Source of the DNA: Cladorhizidae sp. MBARI D1340-BT2
Lineage: Eukaryota; Porifera; Demospongiae; Poecilosclerida; Cladorhizidae
Reading direction: 5' to 3'
Length of the DNA stretch: 64,000 nt
NCBI GenBank assembly: GCA_028752905.1
Contig: JAQNBH010000007.1
Coordinates: forward strand, 41,023,872 to 41,087,871
In this document: piece after piece, positions 48,305-60,515 of the stretch
Layout of the letters: each line of letters opens with the position of its first letter
Position numbering within the stretch: position 1 is the stretch's first letter
Program-made: the position numbers and the translations under genes
The notes under the pieces: generated by a model
Told to the model about the DNA's origin: nothing
The model's database searches: none
The model's input: only the letters and a program-made list of their open reading frames with translations

Positions 48305-49805
48305 TTGCATCATCTTGCAGTGCTGAGCCTATGAGTATGTCTTGATTATCTTGCAGTGCTGGGCCTATGAGTAAGTCTGCATCATCTTGCAGTACGAGCC
48401 TATGAGTATGTCTGCATCATCTTACAGTGCTGAGCCTATGAGTATGTCTGCGTCATATTGCAGTGCTGAGTCTATGAGTATGTCTGCGTCATCTTGCAGT
48501 GCTGAGCCTATGAGTATGTCTGCATCACATCACCTTGGAGTGCTGAGTCTATGAGTATGTCTGTGTCATCTTGCAGTGCTGAGCCTATGAGTATGTCTGC
48601 GTCATCTTGCAGTGCTGAGTCTATGAGTATGTCTGCGTCATCTTGCAGTGCTGAGCCTATGAGTATGTCTGCATCATCTTGCAGTGCTGAGCCTATGAGT
48701 TTGTCTGCGTCATCTTGCAGTGCTGAGCCTATGAGTATGCCTGCATCATCTTGCAGTGCTGAGCCTATGAGTATGTCTGCGTCATCTTGCAGTGCTCAGT
48801 CTATGAGTATGTCTGCATCATCTTGCAGTGCTGAGCCTATGAGTATGTCTTCATGCTGAGCCTATGAGTATATCTGTGTCATCTTGCATTGCTGAGCCTA
48901 TGAGTACGTCTGCGTCGTCTTGCAGTGCTGAGCCTATGAGTATGTCTGCGTCATCTTGCAGTGCTGAGCCTATGAGTATGCCTGCATCATCTTGCAGTGC
49001 TGAGGCTATGAGTATGTCTGTGTCATCTTGCAGTGCTGAGCCTATGAGTATGTCTTCATGCTGAGCCTATGAGTATGTCTGTGTCATCTTGCAGTGCTGA
49101 GCCTATGAGTATGTCTGCATCATCTTGCAGTGCTGAGCCTATGAGTATGTCTGTGTCATCTTGCAGTGCTGAGTCTATGAGTATGTCTGCGTCATCTTGC
49201 AGTGCTGAGCCTATGAGTATGTCTGCATCATCTCGCAGTGCTGAGCCTATGAGTTTGTCTGCGTCATCTTGCAGTGCTGAGCCTATGAGTATGCCTGCAT
49301 CATCTTGCAGTGCTGAGCCTATGAGTATGTCTGCGTCATCTTGCAGTGCTCAGTCTATGAGTATGTCTGCATCATCTTGCAGTGCTGAGCCTATGAGTAT
49401 GTCTTCATGCTGAGCCTATGAGTATATCTGTGTCATCTTGCATTGCTGAGCCTATGAGTACGTCTGCGTCGTCTTGCAGTGCTGAGCCTATGAGTATGTC
49501 TGCGTCATCTTGCAGTGCTGAGCCTATGAGTATGCCTGCATCATCTTGCAGTGCTGAGGCTATGAGTATGTCTGTGTCATCTTGCAGTGCTGAGCCTATG
49601 AGTATGTCTGCGTCATCTTGCAGTGCTGAGCCTATGAGTATGTCTGTCATCTTGCAGTGCTGAGTCTATGAGTATGTCTGCATCATCTTGCAGTGCTGAG
49701 CCTATGAGTATGTTTGCGTCATCTTGCAGTGCTGAGCCTATGAGTATGTCTGCGTCATCTTGCAGTGCTGAGCCTATGAGTATGTCTGCATCATCTTGTA
49801 GTGCT
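48305..49805. repeat. 36-bp minisatellite with 554-bp higher-order period, about 41 copies
   Basis: Same unit as 10015-10875, inverted. A truncated unit signature gtcttcatgctgagcctatg followed by atctgtgtcatcttgcattg appears at 48847 and again at 49401, a spacing of 554 bases, with matching variants between. This shows a recent block duplication inside the array. Confidence 0.95.
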
Positions 49806-49895
49806 GTGGTAAGGTGACTAGCTAGCAGGAGTTCTGAATGGTCTTGCAATCAGTTTAAAATGCTCCCAAGCTCTCCTTCATCACAGGTTCCGTCC

Positions 49896-49914
49896 CCCCC
49901 CCCCCCCCCCCCCC
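49896..49914. repeat. Poly-C tract
   Basis: About 19 C; the left counterpart near 9893-9905 is a shorter G-run. Confidence 0.9.
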
Positions 49915-50099
49915 AACAGCAGCTCAACTGACCAACCCCACCTTCCCATTACTATAATTATCTTGTCGACATCTAGATTCTGCATGATCCCTGATTGGCT
50001 GAAGGTGTGGTTCCTGTTTCGGTGAAGATTTGTTAACCCTCAGGGCTGATTGTAAATTATCTTTGCCACAGTCACTATAGGGTTTTTATTTAGGTTTAG

Positions 50100-50150
50100 G
50101 GGGGGGGGGGGGGGTGAGGTCTGTGGGTCTGGGGGGGGGGGGGGGGGGTT
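50100..50150. repeat. Paired poly-G tracts
   Basis: Two G-runs of about 14 and 17 bases separated by tgaggtctgtgggtct; strong G-quadruplex potential. The left counterpart (9744-9755) has only short C-runs. Confidence 0.9.
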
Positions 50151-50619
50151 CTGGGTTAGGTACCATTAAATTCTGGATTTAGCATCTGGGCGGGTCTGCC
50201 TTGTATTCTTCCCACAGTTGGGAAGGTCGATCTAAGGTCCTATTCAGATAATGCCCGCATTGGTCCTTATTTGCCTTGCCACCTCTGATTTTGTAGTCAC
50301 TTACTTGAATTAGAGAACATTAACGACATTTAGCAGCTGCCAAAACCTCTGCCTAAAACATTGGGGGGGAAGTTATTCTAATTAGTTTAAAGTGCAATAC
50401 AGATCACTGGAAATACATGAGTTGTTGTAATAGAACACAAGGCAATGTGACTATACATTGGAATGTGTGTGTGTGTGTGTGTGTGTGCATGCAATGGTAC
50501 GTGCGTGAGGTGTGAGGTAATGGTCTGCCTAGTTGGCCATCAGTCACTCCATCCCACCTGGACAATGCTGAGCATCATGTGCCTCCTACCACATAGATGA
50601 GCAGGCACACTGCGAAATG

Positions 50620-51185
50620 GGTATACACAACTTGAAAACATGCTTGCGTGCGTGAGGTAGGAGGTAATGGTTCTGCCTAGTTAGCCAAGTGGGGCCATAT
50701 GCTGGGAGTTGCTTCAGTGAACAGAACTGAAGGGATATATTTAGAGAGAGAGAGTTCCGGTTCACCATGCCCCTTGCCTTCCCTTGCAAGAATAGTTGTC
50801 TAGCAACGAGGTGAGCCCAGCCTTCTCTGATGTGCGAAGGATGCTCATCCAATTCTGCCGAGTATATTGCCTCAGGTCGTCTGGACCCCACGTAGGCACC
50901 TTGTGAGTACAACGCTAGTTCACTGCCAGCACAATAGCTGTGAAATCATTTCCCCCTCTCTCAATGAAGCCGACCAAACCTGTATAGTCCGCTGGCTCTG
51001 CCGCGGACAATCTAGGACCAACTGTGGATATCCAGAGTTCAAAGTTGTTTCCTATCTAACTCTAGCACTCTCCCCTAGCCAGTGTAGTAGGACAAAGAAT
51101 GTGCTGTCACTTATTGACAAGGACATGAGTACTAGTTAAAGTTGTACAGCCATTCATGCTGTGCTGTCTTCAAGTAGAGATACCA
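50620..51185. repeat. Single right-arm counterpart of the left tandem duplication
   Basis: The inverted match covers the whole unit once. ORFs on either strand match those in 8753-9259 only because the DNA is homologous; no known family is seen. Confidence 0.8.
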
Positions 51186-51374
51186 CCTCTAGGTACTTTA
51201 TATGGGTAGTGTGCCTGCTCATTTATGTGGCAGGGATCACATGATGCTCAGCATTGTCCAGGTGGGGTGGAGTGACTGAGTTTGGGTGCTCGTCATCTCT
51301 GGGGCTATTCTTTGGGTCATAATCCTAGTTAGATGATGACATCATTGGCACCATCAGATCATTGTTAGATTGGT

Positions 51375-51750
51375 TTAGCAATTGCCCTAGTCTTAACCCT
51401 CCTGACCCAGGCCATTGCCCTCATCTTAACCCTCCTGACCCTGGCCCTTGCCCTAGTTTTATAACCCTCCTGACCCTAGCCATTGTCCTAGTTTTAACCC
51501 TAGCCCCTGCCCTTGCTCTAACCCTGTCTATTACCCTCGCCTTAACTCTAACCTCATCCCTAGCCCTAACCTGGCCATTGCCCTAGTCTTAACCCTAGAC
51601 ACATCCCTAGCCCTAACTCTAGCCATAACTCTAGCCACAACCCTTGACCTAACTATAGCCATTGCCCTAGCCATAACCCTAGCCACAGCCCTAACCCTGG
51701 CCATTGCCTTAATCCTAGTTATTGCCCTAACCCTAACCCTAGATGATGTC
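51375..51750. repeat. Telomere-like interstitial repeat, mirror
   Basis: The block ends with gccctaaccctaaccctag at 51725-51745, the exact counterpart of the best TTAGGG units on the left; the rest is degenerate ccctagccc units. Confidence 0.85.
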
Positions 51751-51959
51751 AGGACTAACCTATGGAGTATTGATAATGTGGTTGATCCAAGTACTTCGAG
51801 CTTATAGCTCTGGCAGAGAGTTCTGTTGGTGCTGGAGCAAAGTTTGTTTCAAGAAAGAACTTCCGACCAAATAGCTTGTCAAGCCTTGCTGCTTGGATCA
51901 TGTGACACAATGCTAACCATTCAATAGCATTGTTTCATAGGGAGAATTGTCGGGATGGG

Positions 51960-52300
51960 GATAGTGATTAATGAGGTGCTGGAGGAGAGGAGGGTGGTGA
52001 TTGTGGAATGGGAGGGTGGTGATGGTGGAAAGGGAGGGTGGTGATGTTGAAGTGGGAGGAAGTGATGCTAGAGGAGGAGGGTTAGTGATGGTGGGTGGGG
52101 AGGATAGTGGAGGAGAGGAGGTGATGGTGGAAGGGAATGGTAGTGATGGTGGAGCAGGAGTGTGGTGATGGTGGATGGGGGAGGATTAGGTAGGTTATGG
52201 AGGGGTAGTGATAGTGGAGGGGAGGAGAGGAGTGTGGTGAAGGTGGAGCAGGAGTGGTGGAGGGGTAGGGTAGTGATGGTGGAGGGAGTACTAGTGGTGG
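51960..52300. repeat. GGTGATGGTGGA-rich low-complexity tract
   Basis: Mirror of 7340-7515 and roughly twice as long. The strand asymmetry (G-rich on plus) is as expected for inverted arms. Confidence 0.85.
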
Positions 52301-52679
52301 GATGATAGAGGCAACTGAGGTAGTAGTTCTCCTTCCCCTCCACAGGAACCCCATCCCACACTCATTCTCTTTCTCCACTCATGATCATAGCAAACATCGG
52401 AGGTCACTGAACTTATCAAACAAACTTCCTACATTACACAAGACATGTTACCCCCACCACCCACCTCTCCACTCTCAGTGAAGATTATGCTGACAGCAGG
52501 TTCTTAACAGGCCATGTCCATAATAAGGGGTGGAGTCAACCAGAGACAGAGTTTACCAGGCTACCTTAGTCCTATAAAATATATGTCGCTGACGCCAGTG
52601 TTGTTAACAGGAGAGCATCTGTATTGAGGCCCTTTATTATCCTAGGTCCAGCCCTAGCTCTCGCTGTTGTTGGTACTCT

Positions 52680-53170
52680 AGCACTAGGCTGTTGTGCTCT
52701 TGAGGCAACTTATTTCTCGGGTGTTGTGCTCTGGAGGCAACTTGTTTCTCAGCTGTTGTGCTCTGGAGGCAACTTGTTTCTCAGCTATTATTCTCTGGAG
52801 GCAACTTATTTCTCGGGTGTTGTGCTCTGGACACAACTTGTTTCTCAGCTATTGTGCTCAGGAGGCAACTTGTTTCTCAGCTAGTGTGCTCTGGAGGCAA
52901 CTTGTTTCTCAGCTGTTGTGCTCTGGAGGCAACTTGTTTCTCAGCTATTGTGCTCTGGAGGCAACTTGTGACTCAGCTGTTGTGCTCTGGAGGTAACTTG
53001 TTTCCCAGCTGTTGTCCTCTGGAGGCAACTTGTTTCTCAGCTGTTGTGCTCTGGAGGTAATTTGTTTCTCAGTTGTGCTCTGGAGGCAACTTGTTCTCAT
53101 GGGTTGTGCTCTGGAGGCAACTTGATTCTCAGTTGTTGTGCTCTGGAGGCAACTTGTTTCTCAGGAGTTG
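52680..53170. repeat. 32-bp minisatellite, about 15 copies
   Basis: Inverted partner of 6630-6960, with unit tgttgtgctctggaggcaac + ttgtttctcagc. It has more copies and is more homogeneous. The 32-base period is not a multiple of three, so overlapping open frames are trivial. Confidence 0.9.
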
Positions 53171-53196
53171 ATTCAACAGGGGGAGGAGCAAGCTAA

Positions 53197-54245
53197 TGCT
53201 ATGGCCTTGGCAACCAATGTCTGAAATGAGGCTAGCTGTACCTGAGCACAAGCACTCACCAGCAGGCATATCAGCAATATAAGCCAGCAAATAGGATATA
53301 ATCTGTGTATCCACAGGTGAGTGCCAGCTCTTCCTATCTCTTGTCTTGTAGATATCCTCTTGTGCTTGGTTAGTATTGGAGTCAAGACTAATTAAAAAAT
53401 AGAAATCAAATAAAAAATAGAAATCAAATTTAATTAATAAATTAAAATATATAATTATACACATCATATTTATTGTTGCCAACTGGTACCAGTTGAGACC
53501 CTCCAGTACCTCTCCTCTTCCCGTGACCATCTGTGGTTCAGCAATCTAGGAATGGACTTGGGACATCAGCAGAAAGAATGTGCTGTTTCTGAACTAATCA
53601 TCTATCACAGTTTTTGAATTTTGGTCTGGAATTTAATATTTTAACAGCGAGTCTACAGAATCTGTGCCAACTCTTTGGAAGTGTTCCTTTAGTACTAGGT
53701 ATTTGTCAATGTGTGTGTGTGTGTGTGCATGGCAGAGGGGGGCATGGCTATTGTGCTGTCGGTGTCACTTAATAGGTCACATATCAACATGGAAAATGTA
53801 GACACTATTGCAATAAAGGTAAGGGGTAGTTGCCTTAGCAATTACAGAATTATTGTGAGGTGAGGAGAGGCGGTAACAGATGAGGAAATCACATGAAGTG
53901 TGTATGAGACCATTTACGAGGAATTTGACAAGTCTTTGCCCTCAGCACATTGCTGAAGTCACGATCTATCATTCTTGTCAAAGTGCCTGGATCAGGAAGT
54001 GCCGAGTGCAAACGTGGTAATAGTAACCGAGGTCACTGCACAACTGACACTTCAGATTGTCACGAGTTAGTAGCATTTTAAGCAGTTGCTCTTCTCTGCA
54101 GTTCATATTTGATGAGGCTCAAAGGAGGGAGGGAACTGAAAGTGATAAGATATGTTTTCATAGGATTCTGTGCACCTGCTGTTAGTTACTATAGTGACTG
54201 CCTGACATCAGTCCCATTGCTACCTTGTAGCCTTAGTTACTATAG
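53197..54245. other. Right-only 1-kb segment
   Basis: The left arm reads straight through (about 6595-6615) from cagtaagttagt to tagcttgctcctcc, while the right arm has about 1 kb between these words. It contains a 133-codon minus-strand ORF (53530-53129) overlapping the 32-bp array, AT-rich aaaaaatagaaatcaaat duplicates, and a (TG)n run (53708-53727). Insertion on the right or deletion on the left; no family recognised. Confidence 0.5.
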
Positions 54246-54295
54246 TACACTCGGAAAGTGGTTCATATATTTTGGGTACTGTTTGTTTTGATACT

Positions 54296-54370
54296 CTTTA
54301 TTTCCAGCTCTAGTCCTACTCTTTATTTCCAGCCCTAGCCCTACTCTTTATTTCCAGCCCTACCTCTTGT
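54296..54370. repeat. Short (3-copy) counterpart of the 25-bp minisatellite
   Basis: Three units of ctctttatttccagccctag are flanked by sequence matching both sides of the long left array. Confidence 0.85.
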
Positions 54371-54847
54371 TTATAGCCTTTGCCCTTCAACATTCTTGAA
54401 TGATCCTGGTTGGGGGAGTAGGATGAGTGCTAGATGGACATCATCGAGACATCCACAGATACAAGGTGGCCTCGGCACCTCTGGAATGGCTGACAGGCTC
54501 CCAGGTTGTGAAGCATGATAATTTATTCATTTATTCATAGAGTGACTGACACCTGCATTCATGTGATGAAGTTAGCAAGAAAGCTACTCCTCCCCAGACC
54601 CTTGACCAAATTGCTTTTCAGGATTAAGATCTGGTGTCCAGAGGCAAAAATCTGGGCATTGGCCAATCACTCAAGCTGTCGGACTAATGACAGGATTTCC
54701 TTGCTATCGGTAGCTTGTGTATTTTAGTCAGTATTGCAAATTGATGATTCAGTTGGAGAGCCTGGCTGGATGCAGTGCTGAGCTCTGTCTCCACTTGCTG
54801 TGTTAAGTGAAGCATCCCTTACATCATCAAAGGAATGGAGGATATCT

Positions 54848-55246
54848 CTAAATCCTCAAAGAGTGCCCAAGAAACAAGTGATAGACTCTCTGTGCAAGAT
54901 TTATCCCTAGTTCTAGCTGATCTTCAAAGATTCGAGTTGTAGCTTCGAGTCCTCTTTTGCTGAGTTTGAAAAGAAGGCGGGGTGGGGCGGGGAAGGTGGT
55001 TGTGGAGGGGAGGGGGGGAGAGTTATTATTTGTGGTTGAGTGTCTTAGCAACACTATAGGATAGACAGCAGCTTTTGTCAAGGGTCCAGTTACAAGTGAA
55101 ACTGGAGCCTCAGAAAACACCCACTCACAAAAATGGCATTTAAGAAGCCAAACAGGTCCTCTGGTTGGGTATTTCAGGCGATGTCGAAGGTGCATCTGAG
55201 CAACATGGCCTGTTTTTTGTTTCAACGGCACAAAATTAACGTGCAA
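54848..55246 (-). other. 132-codon ORF of unknown nature, mirror of 4950-5560
   Basis: The ORF is open for 132 codons, starts MHVNFVPLKQKTGHVAQMHL and contains a low-complexity Pro/Thr stretch. The left-arm counterpart is split into shorter ORFs, so coding is not conserved. No family is recognised. It may be a transposon relic or chance. Confidence 0.2.
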
Positions 55247-55579
55247 GTATTAATATGCAGCCAAAAACAACAAGCACAACGCAACACATTACATCATCTA
55301 TGCATGTTCTGATTGGAGACATAAAAATCTAGATCTGAAAGGTGGGGAAGTTTTTCCTCTGGGGACCAAAGAGCCTTAGAGATGAGTGAAAGGTTCCGTG
55401 GCATGTTGTGACCAGCTCTAGTTTGTGGGTTTGCTGGTTGTTTCAATATCCAGCTGATGACTCTACTTGAGCTGTTGCTACTCTTGACCTTCAGTTTCTC
55501 TAAAACTTCCTTTCATTGACAACAGCTCCATCCAAGTCGTCACCATTTTGTTCGCTTTGTGTAAATTTCGAACAAGTCT

Positions 55580-56070
55580 ATATATTGGATGCTTGCTACC
55601 TGTACCCAGCCTAATCCTAGACACTTGAAAACAGCATAGTGAGCCAGCACAGTGGGTGCTTGCTACCTGTACCCAGCCTAATCCTATACACTAGAAAACA
55701 GCATAGTGGGCCAGCACAGTGGGTGCTTGCTACCTGTACCCAGCCTAATCCTACACACTAGAAAACAGCATAGTGGGCCAGCACAGTCGGTGCTTGCTAC
55801 CTGTACCCAGCCTAATCCTAGACACTAGAAAATAGCATAGTGGACCAGCACAGTGGGTGCTTGCTATCTGTACCCAGCCTAATCCTAGACACTAGAAAAC
55901 AGCATAGTGGGCCAGCACAGTGGGTGCTTGCTACCTGTATCCAGCCTAATCCTAGATACTAGAAAACAGCATAGTGGGCCAGCACAGTGGGTGCTTGCTA
56001 CCTGTACCCAGCCTAATCCTAGACACTAGAAAACAGCATAGTGGGCCAGCACAGTGGGTGCTTGCTGTGA
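55580..56070. repeat. 67-bp minisatellite, about 7 copies
   Basis: The unit gggccagcacagtgggtgct is spaced 67 bases apart (for example 55641 and 55708). It is the inverted partner of 4335-4690 and has about two more copies. Confidence 0.9.
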
Positions 56071-56239
56071 TGACGCTTATAATGTAGTTACGGTATGTGG
56101 GGGAGAGAAATATGTGGGAAGGGAGCGTGTGACAGGCGGGACATCGGAATGTGTGAGTCTTACACCTAGTGCATAAGACTCGACAGGTCAGGATTGGAGA
56201 GGTTATGGGTGTGTCCACGTGCGCATGTTGAGATGGAGT

Positions 56240-56305
56240 AATATTCATATTCCTGATGAAGGCTCGAGCATCTAGTCAATTTCAAGTTGATTATCGAGAA
56301 AGTTG
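56240..56305 (+). repeat. Isolated element X end motif, mirror copy
   Basis: The plus strand has cctgatgaaggctcgagcat then ctagtcaatttcaagttgat; the gaaacatcgagagaata part has been lost relative to other copies. Confidence 0.6.
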
Positions 56306-57269
56306 TTGTTCTTATCTGTTGTGAATTTCCATCCAACTCAGAGAGCTGTGGAGGTGATTACCAGTTTCTTGTAACAAAAGGTGCAAGATGGTGTTAATTG
56401 TATGATATTTCCTCTGAAGTAATTAAAAAATATCTCCTCACGTTTTGCAACATTTCAAATTTCAAAAAGATAGAATTTTAGACATCAGACAAAACCATGA
56501 ATTCACGTATTCTGACCAGTCGGATGAACTGTCTGTGCTAAAACTGTCAGTATCTAGCCTTCCCTCTGACAGTTGTCTCGGAATGATTCTGCAATAGCTC
56601 ATGGCAGAGTAATCACTTTCTACAGGGCTTCTTTGTGGCACACTCTTTTTCCAGGATATCGATGCCAAATCTATTGGCTGACCGATCAAGAGTCTTCTCT
56701 AATGCTTGCTTTGGCACAATTCGAGCACACACACTCACAAACAAACATCACACTCGCATTCACACTCACACACAGACACTCACACTCACACATACACACT
56801 CACATCCTCTTCATTCTCTATTTGGTAATACCCAGAAGAAGAAAATGATGAACCTTGAGTGGGTGGCTGGAAGCTTATCTTGACCACCATCTTCTTCCAA
56901 GTTCCCAAAGTTTATCTTTCGAAAACTGTTTTTAACCTCTGCAGTGAATGAGTTGTTAGCAGCCTGTCAAGCAGAGAGTCAAGGGGCTGCCGAGATGGGT
57001 AGTGATAATTGTGATGTTCCCTAGCCCTAGGCCTATGGTTTGCTACATGTAAAACACTGCAGTTAGTGCTATTGCTGGCAATCATATCATGGACACTAAA
57101 ATATGAACGAGTTTATAATTTAATTTTTAATTTTTAGGCAAGGCCCCAAGTGTGATTTCTCTCACTCTCTGTATTGGATAGACATACTGGTCAATGGCGA
57201 CCCAACCCAAACTCACAATGTCAGTGCTTCTTAACTTCCTAAATTAAGGGCTTCAGCTTTCTTGAATCC

Positions 57270-57690
57270 TCCACTAAAGGCTTTGCTTCATATATACTCC
57301 ATCGTGAGGGCTTTGTATTGTGTGGTGCCTCGTTCCGGGTCGCATTGCGTCACTTTGAGCTGTTCTCAGTATCGGCCTCGTTGCATTGCATCGCTTCGAA
57401 CTATTGAAATTGAGCTTTCACTCAGAATTACAAACTCCACCCATTCATTTATGAACCTTCAACCCCTACATGACTCGTGGGGTACATCAAGATGCCAGGA
57501 AAGTTCCTCACTGCCTCTATCAACCTTTCCAAATTCATCTCTTCCTTAAGAAGAATTTTTGTGGTGTTGGAAGCACAAATAAAGCACACCAGCACCTGTG
57601 GACTGACGCGTCGCGACTTGAGCTAGAATAGAAATCGAGTCTAATTCAAGCTACTTCGTATTCACAATATCACAAAAATGATGCATTATT
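57270..57690. repeat. Mirror of the 2790-3250 interspersed repeat
   Basis: This is the right-arm partner, with small indels. It is followed at about 57700 by ctagttgccagcgacat, the counterpart of the short tgtcgctggcaactagcgaca palindrome region near 2800. Confidence 0.5.
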
Positions 57691-57959
57691 CATTTCACGT
57701 CACTAGTTGCCAGCGACATATTGGGAACCGACCCTTGAGGGTTTAAATGGAAGACCTCAAAACCATAAAAAGTGTGCTCGTTGAAGATATCTTCAAAAGA
57801 TCTATGTTTCTATATCTCTCCCCCTTCGCACATCTTGTATACCATTATAGAAGGTTAACTATCGAAGGAATCTAAATGTTCCAGTGCATGTCTATGACTA
57901 GAAATAAAGCAATTCTGCTGTGTAAGTTCATCAATGGTGCAAACATGAAATGACTGGCT

Positions 57960-58405
57960 CCAACAATAGCGGCATGTGTTGGTATGTGTATTGGACAACA
58001 TGGTGTATGTGGATATAGGTAACAATACCAACAAGGCATAGCATGTGTTGATATGTGTAGTGGACAACATGGTGTATGTGGATATAGGTACCAATAGCAA
58101 CAAGACATGGCATGTGTTGATATGTGTAGTGGACAACATGGTGTATGTGGATATAGGTAACAATACCAACAAGGCATAGCATGTGTTGATATGTGTAGTG
58201 GACAACATGGTGTATGTGGATATAGGTAACAATACCAACAAGGCATAGCATGTGCTGATATTTGTAGTGGACAACATGGTGTATGTGGATATAGCAACAA
58301 GACATGGCATGTGCTGATATGTGTAGTGGACAACATGGTGTATGTGGATATAGGTAACAATAGCAACAAGACATGACATGTGTTGATATGTGTAGTGGAC
58401 AAGGA
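57960..58405. repeat. 69-bp minisatellite, about 6.5 copies, expanded only in the right arm
   Basis: atgtgttgatatgtgtagtg starts at 58043, 58112 and 58181, 69 bases apart. The left arm has a single unit (2505-2570). Because 69 is a multiple of three, all three minus-strand frames stay open for 147-185 codons; these are not genes. Confidence 0.95.
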
Positions 58406-58660
58406 TAAACAAGTTAGAGCAAGTGTTTAAAATCCTGAAGTTCCAGAAGCTCTGAATTCAACTTTGTAGAACTCTGAATTGGTCGAGTCCTCCAGCGCTC
58501 AGCCATGATGTACACAACAACACAACAACAAACAAACAAACAAACAAAAATACTTGAAAAATGATAAGTGTTTATACAGTTTTGTTCTTGTATAGTTGAG
58601 CACCGAGGAAGGTGTGGTTTTCTAGGTTATTCCTTGTGCCTTTAGATAGCAGATATACAG

Positions 58661-58671
58661 ACAGATAGATG

Positions 58672-58718
<47 letters not shown>

Positions 58719-58722
58719 CACA
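58661..58722. repeat. (GATA)n microsatellite, about 15 units
   Basis: Pure gata run; shorter counterpart at 2229-2275. Confidence 0.95.
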
Positions 58723-59736
58723 GAAAGATAGAAAATAGGAAGATAGCACTGCTCTGCTAACTGACTTGGCAGATTTTTGTGGGTATTTTCTGATTCTATT
58801 CTTAGCTTCAGTATTGCATATCCTTTCAAGGTGCCTTCCTTGACTGTCCTCCATATATTGCATATTGCTCTCACATGTGTGTACCCTCTATGACTAATGA
58901 ATGTGTAAAAGTGACTAAATAAGTCGTGTTTGTAAAGGTCACACATAGCTTCTGAACAAAGTAAAAATACTCCTCTTCATTTCAGCCACTACACAAGTTC
59001 CACATCACAATCTCCTTGCCTTCCCAACTCAGTAATCTCTCTCAGGGCATGCCAGTGACCAGCCTGGGCTAATCGCAGTGGCAAATGCTTGTTTTTTGGT
59101 GTGTGTGTCTTTGAGTTCATGCAATGCATATTGGTGGTGTTTTGAAAAGCTGAATATTTGGAATGGAGCTGAACCGCAATCCTAGGCAGGCATTGGGATA
59201 ACTTATGGATGTCTGTGCAGTCAATTTTCTGCCTATAAAGGAACCGACATGGTGTGGAAAGGTTTCGTATTACTAGCACCGTATGTTATTTGCTAGCCAC
59301 AACCGTACATATTTATAGCCTTCTGTGTCTTCCTCGAACCTGCAAATCTTAGAGGGGAGATGTGTTTGTGCACTGAAGCTGTGCACACCTCTCACATTTT
59401 TTTCTGGTACATTCATGATATGTTATGCACTATAAGTGTGAGCCCTATAATGTAATTATATGCTTGCAAGTCTGCAAAACTTGATCTGTCTATTACCTTG
59501 CGTGTTCAGAATGTAAAGAAGTCCGTAATTACATTTGCTAACAAGAATGCATTCATAGGACCTGCACTTTGTAACCTTACATATTAGTTAATCTTTCATG
59601 AACTGAGGTAATGGATACGCGATTACAAATAGTTAGAGCAAACTCTTTTTACAGAGCTAGCATACTAGATTGAGAGTGCTATTCGTCACGTGACACAGCT
59701 GCTAAATTACTAGATTATATAAATGTTTCCCACTTT

Positions 59737-59885
59737 AACAGTGAGATTAGAGATTTCCTATGTGTCTTTAGTAGCAAGATTAGGGATTCCCCATGTGTCT
59801 TTAGCAGAGATTTCCCATGTATCTTTAGTAGTGAGATTAGAGATTTCCCATGTGTCTTAAGCAGTTAGAATCTCTACTTGAGGTA
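59737..59885. repeat. 33-bp minisatellite, mirror of 1033-1190
   Basis: The reverse-complement units (gtgagattagagatttccca and variants) occur 4-5 times, with more decay and length variation than on the left. Confidence 0.8.
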
Positions 59886-60515
59886 AAGAGTGAAACTTCC
59901 TAATTCCTTATTATCAGACAAACATATACACGTACTGATGGACTACTTAATTACTTGACCCTGCTTAAGGCAAGTGTGATGCAGTGTAACAATGGCTTTT
60001 TAGCCATAATGTTCACATTAGACTCCTGCCAAGAGTAAATCTTGCACAAAATCAGTTGACCAAATCGGACATTCTGATCTATTTTCTCTTCTTAATTACT
60101 TGATCGAAGCCATGACTGGTGTGATGTGTCATTACTTGTACTTGATCAAAGCCCTGACTGCAGTGATGTGCCATTACCCATACATAATTACTTGAACCAA
60201 GCCATGACTGCGGTGATTGCTGTTATGTATAATAAAAAGCAGTTCTTAACACACACCTTCATCCATGCTTTTTATGGATTTGTACTTCTAGCATCATCGG
60301 AGTTTGAAGTTGGCAAATTCCTAATTACACAAAATGTGAAGAGCTCTAGAGTTGTCTTGTCTCATCACCTTTCAATTGCAACTTGCAAATAGCTCTTGTA
60401 AGATATATTCCATATAAGCTACCATGACTCACCTTAAATATTAAAACTATTACCTCTCACCTTATCTGGTCAATGTATAAATTGTGAGGTGTTGTTTTCT
60501 TCCATCCTGTTACAG

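Larger units (their letters stand above)
38422..60515 (+). other. 22.1-kb intron of PLC-like gene copy R
   Basis: This intron is collinear with the left-arm intron in inverted orientation. It is longer because of a Ty3/Gypsy remnant, a 4.1-kb hAT element, a 1-kb segment and several expanded minisatellites. Donor gtatgt and acceptor cctgttacag are the same as in copy L. I recognise no other coding exon of the host in it. Confidence 0.65.

Noticed and set aside
48551..49663. Ser/Met/Cys-rich repeat protein (MSMSASSCSAEP units)
   Set aside because: The frame exists only because the 36-bp unit is a multiple of three without stops; the opposite strand is equally open, truncated units break it, and it sits in an intron.
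57855..58412. Three overlapping ORFs of 147-185 codons on the minus strand
   Set aside because: A 69-bp tandem array keeps all frames open. The left arm has one unit only.
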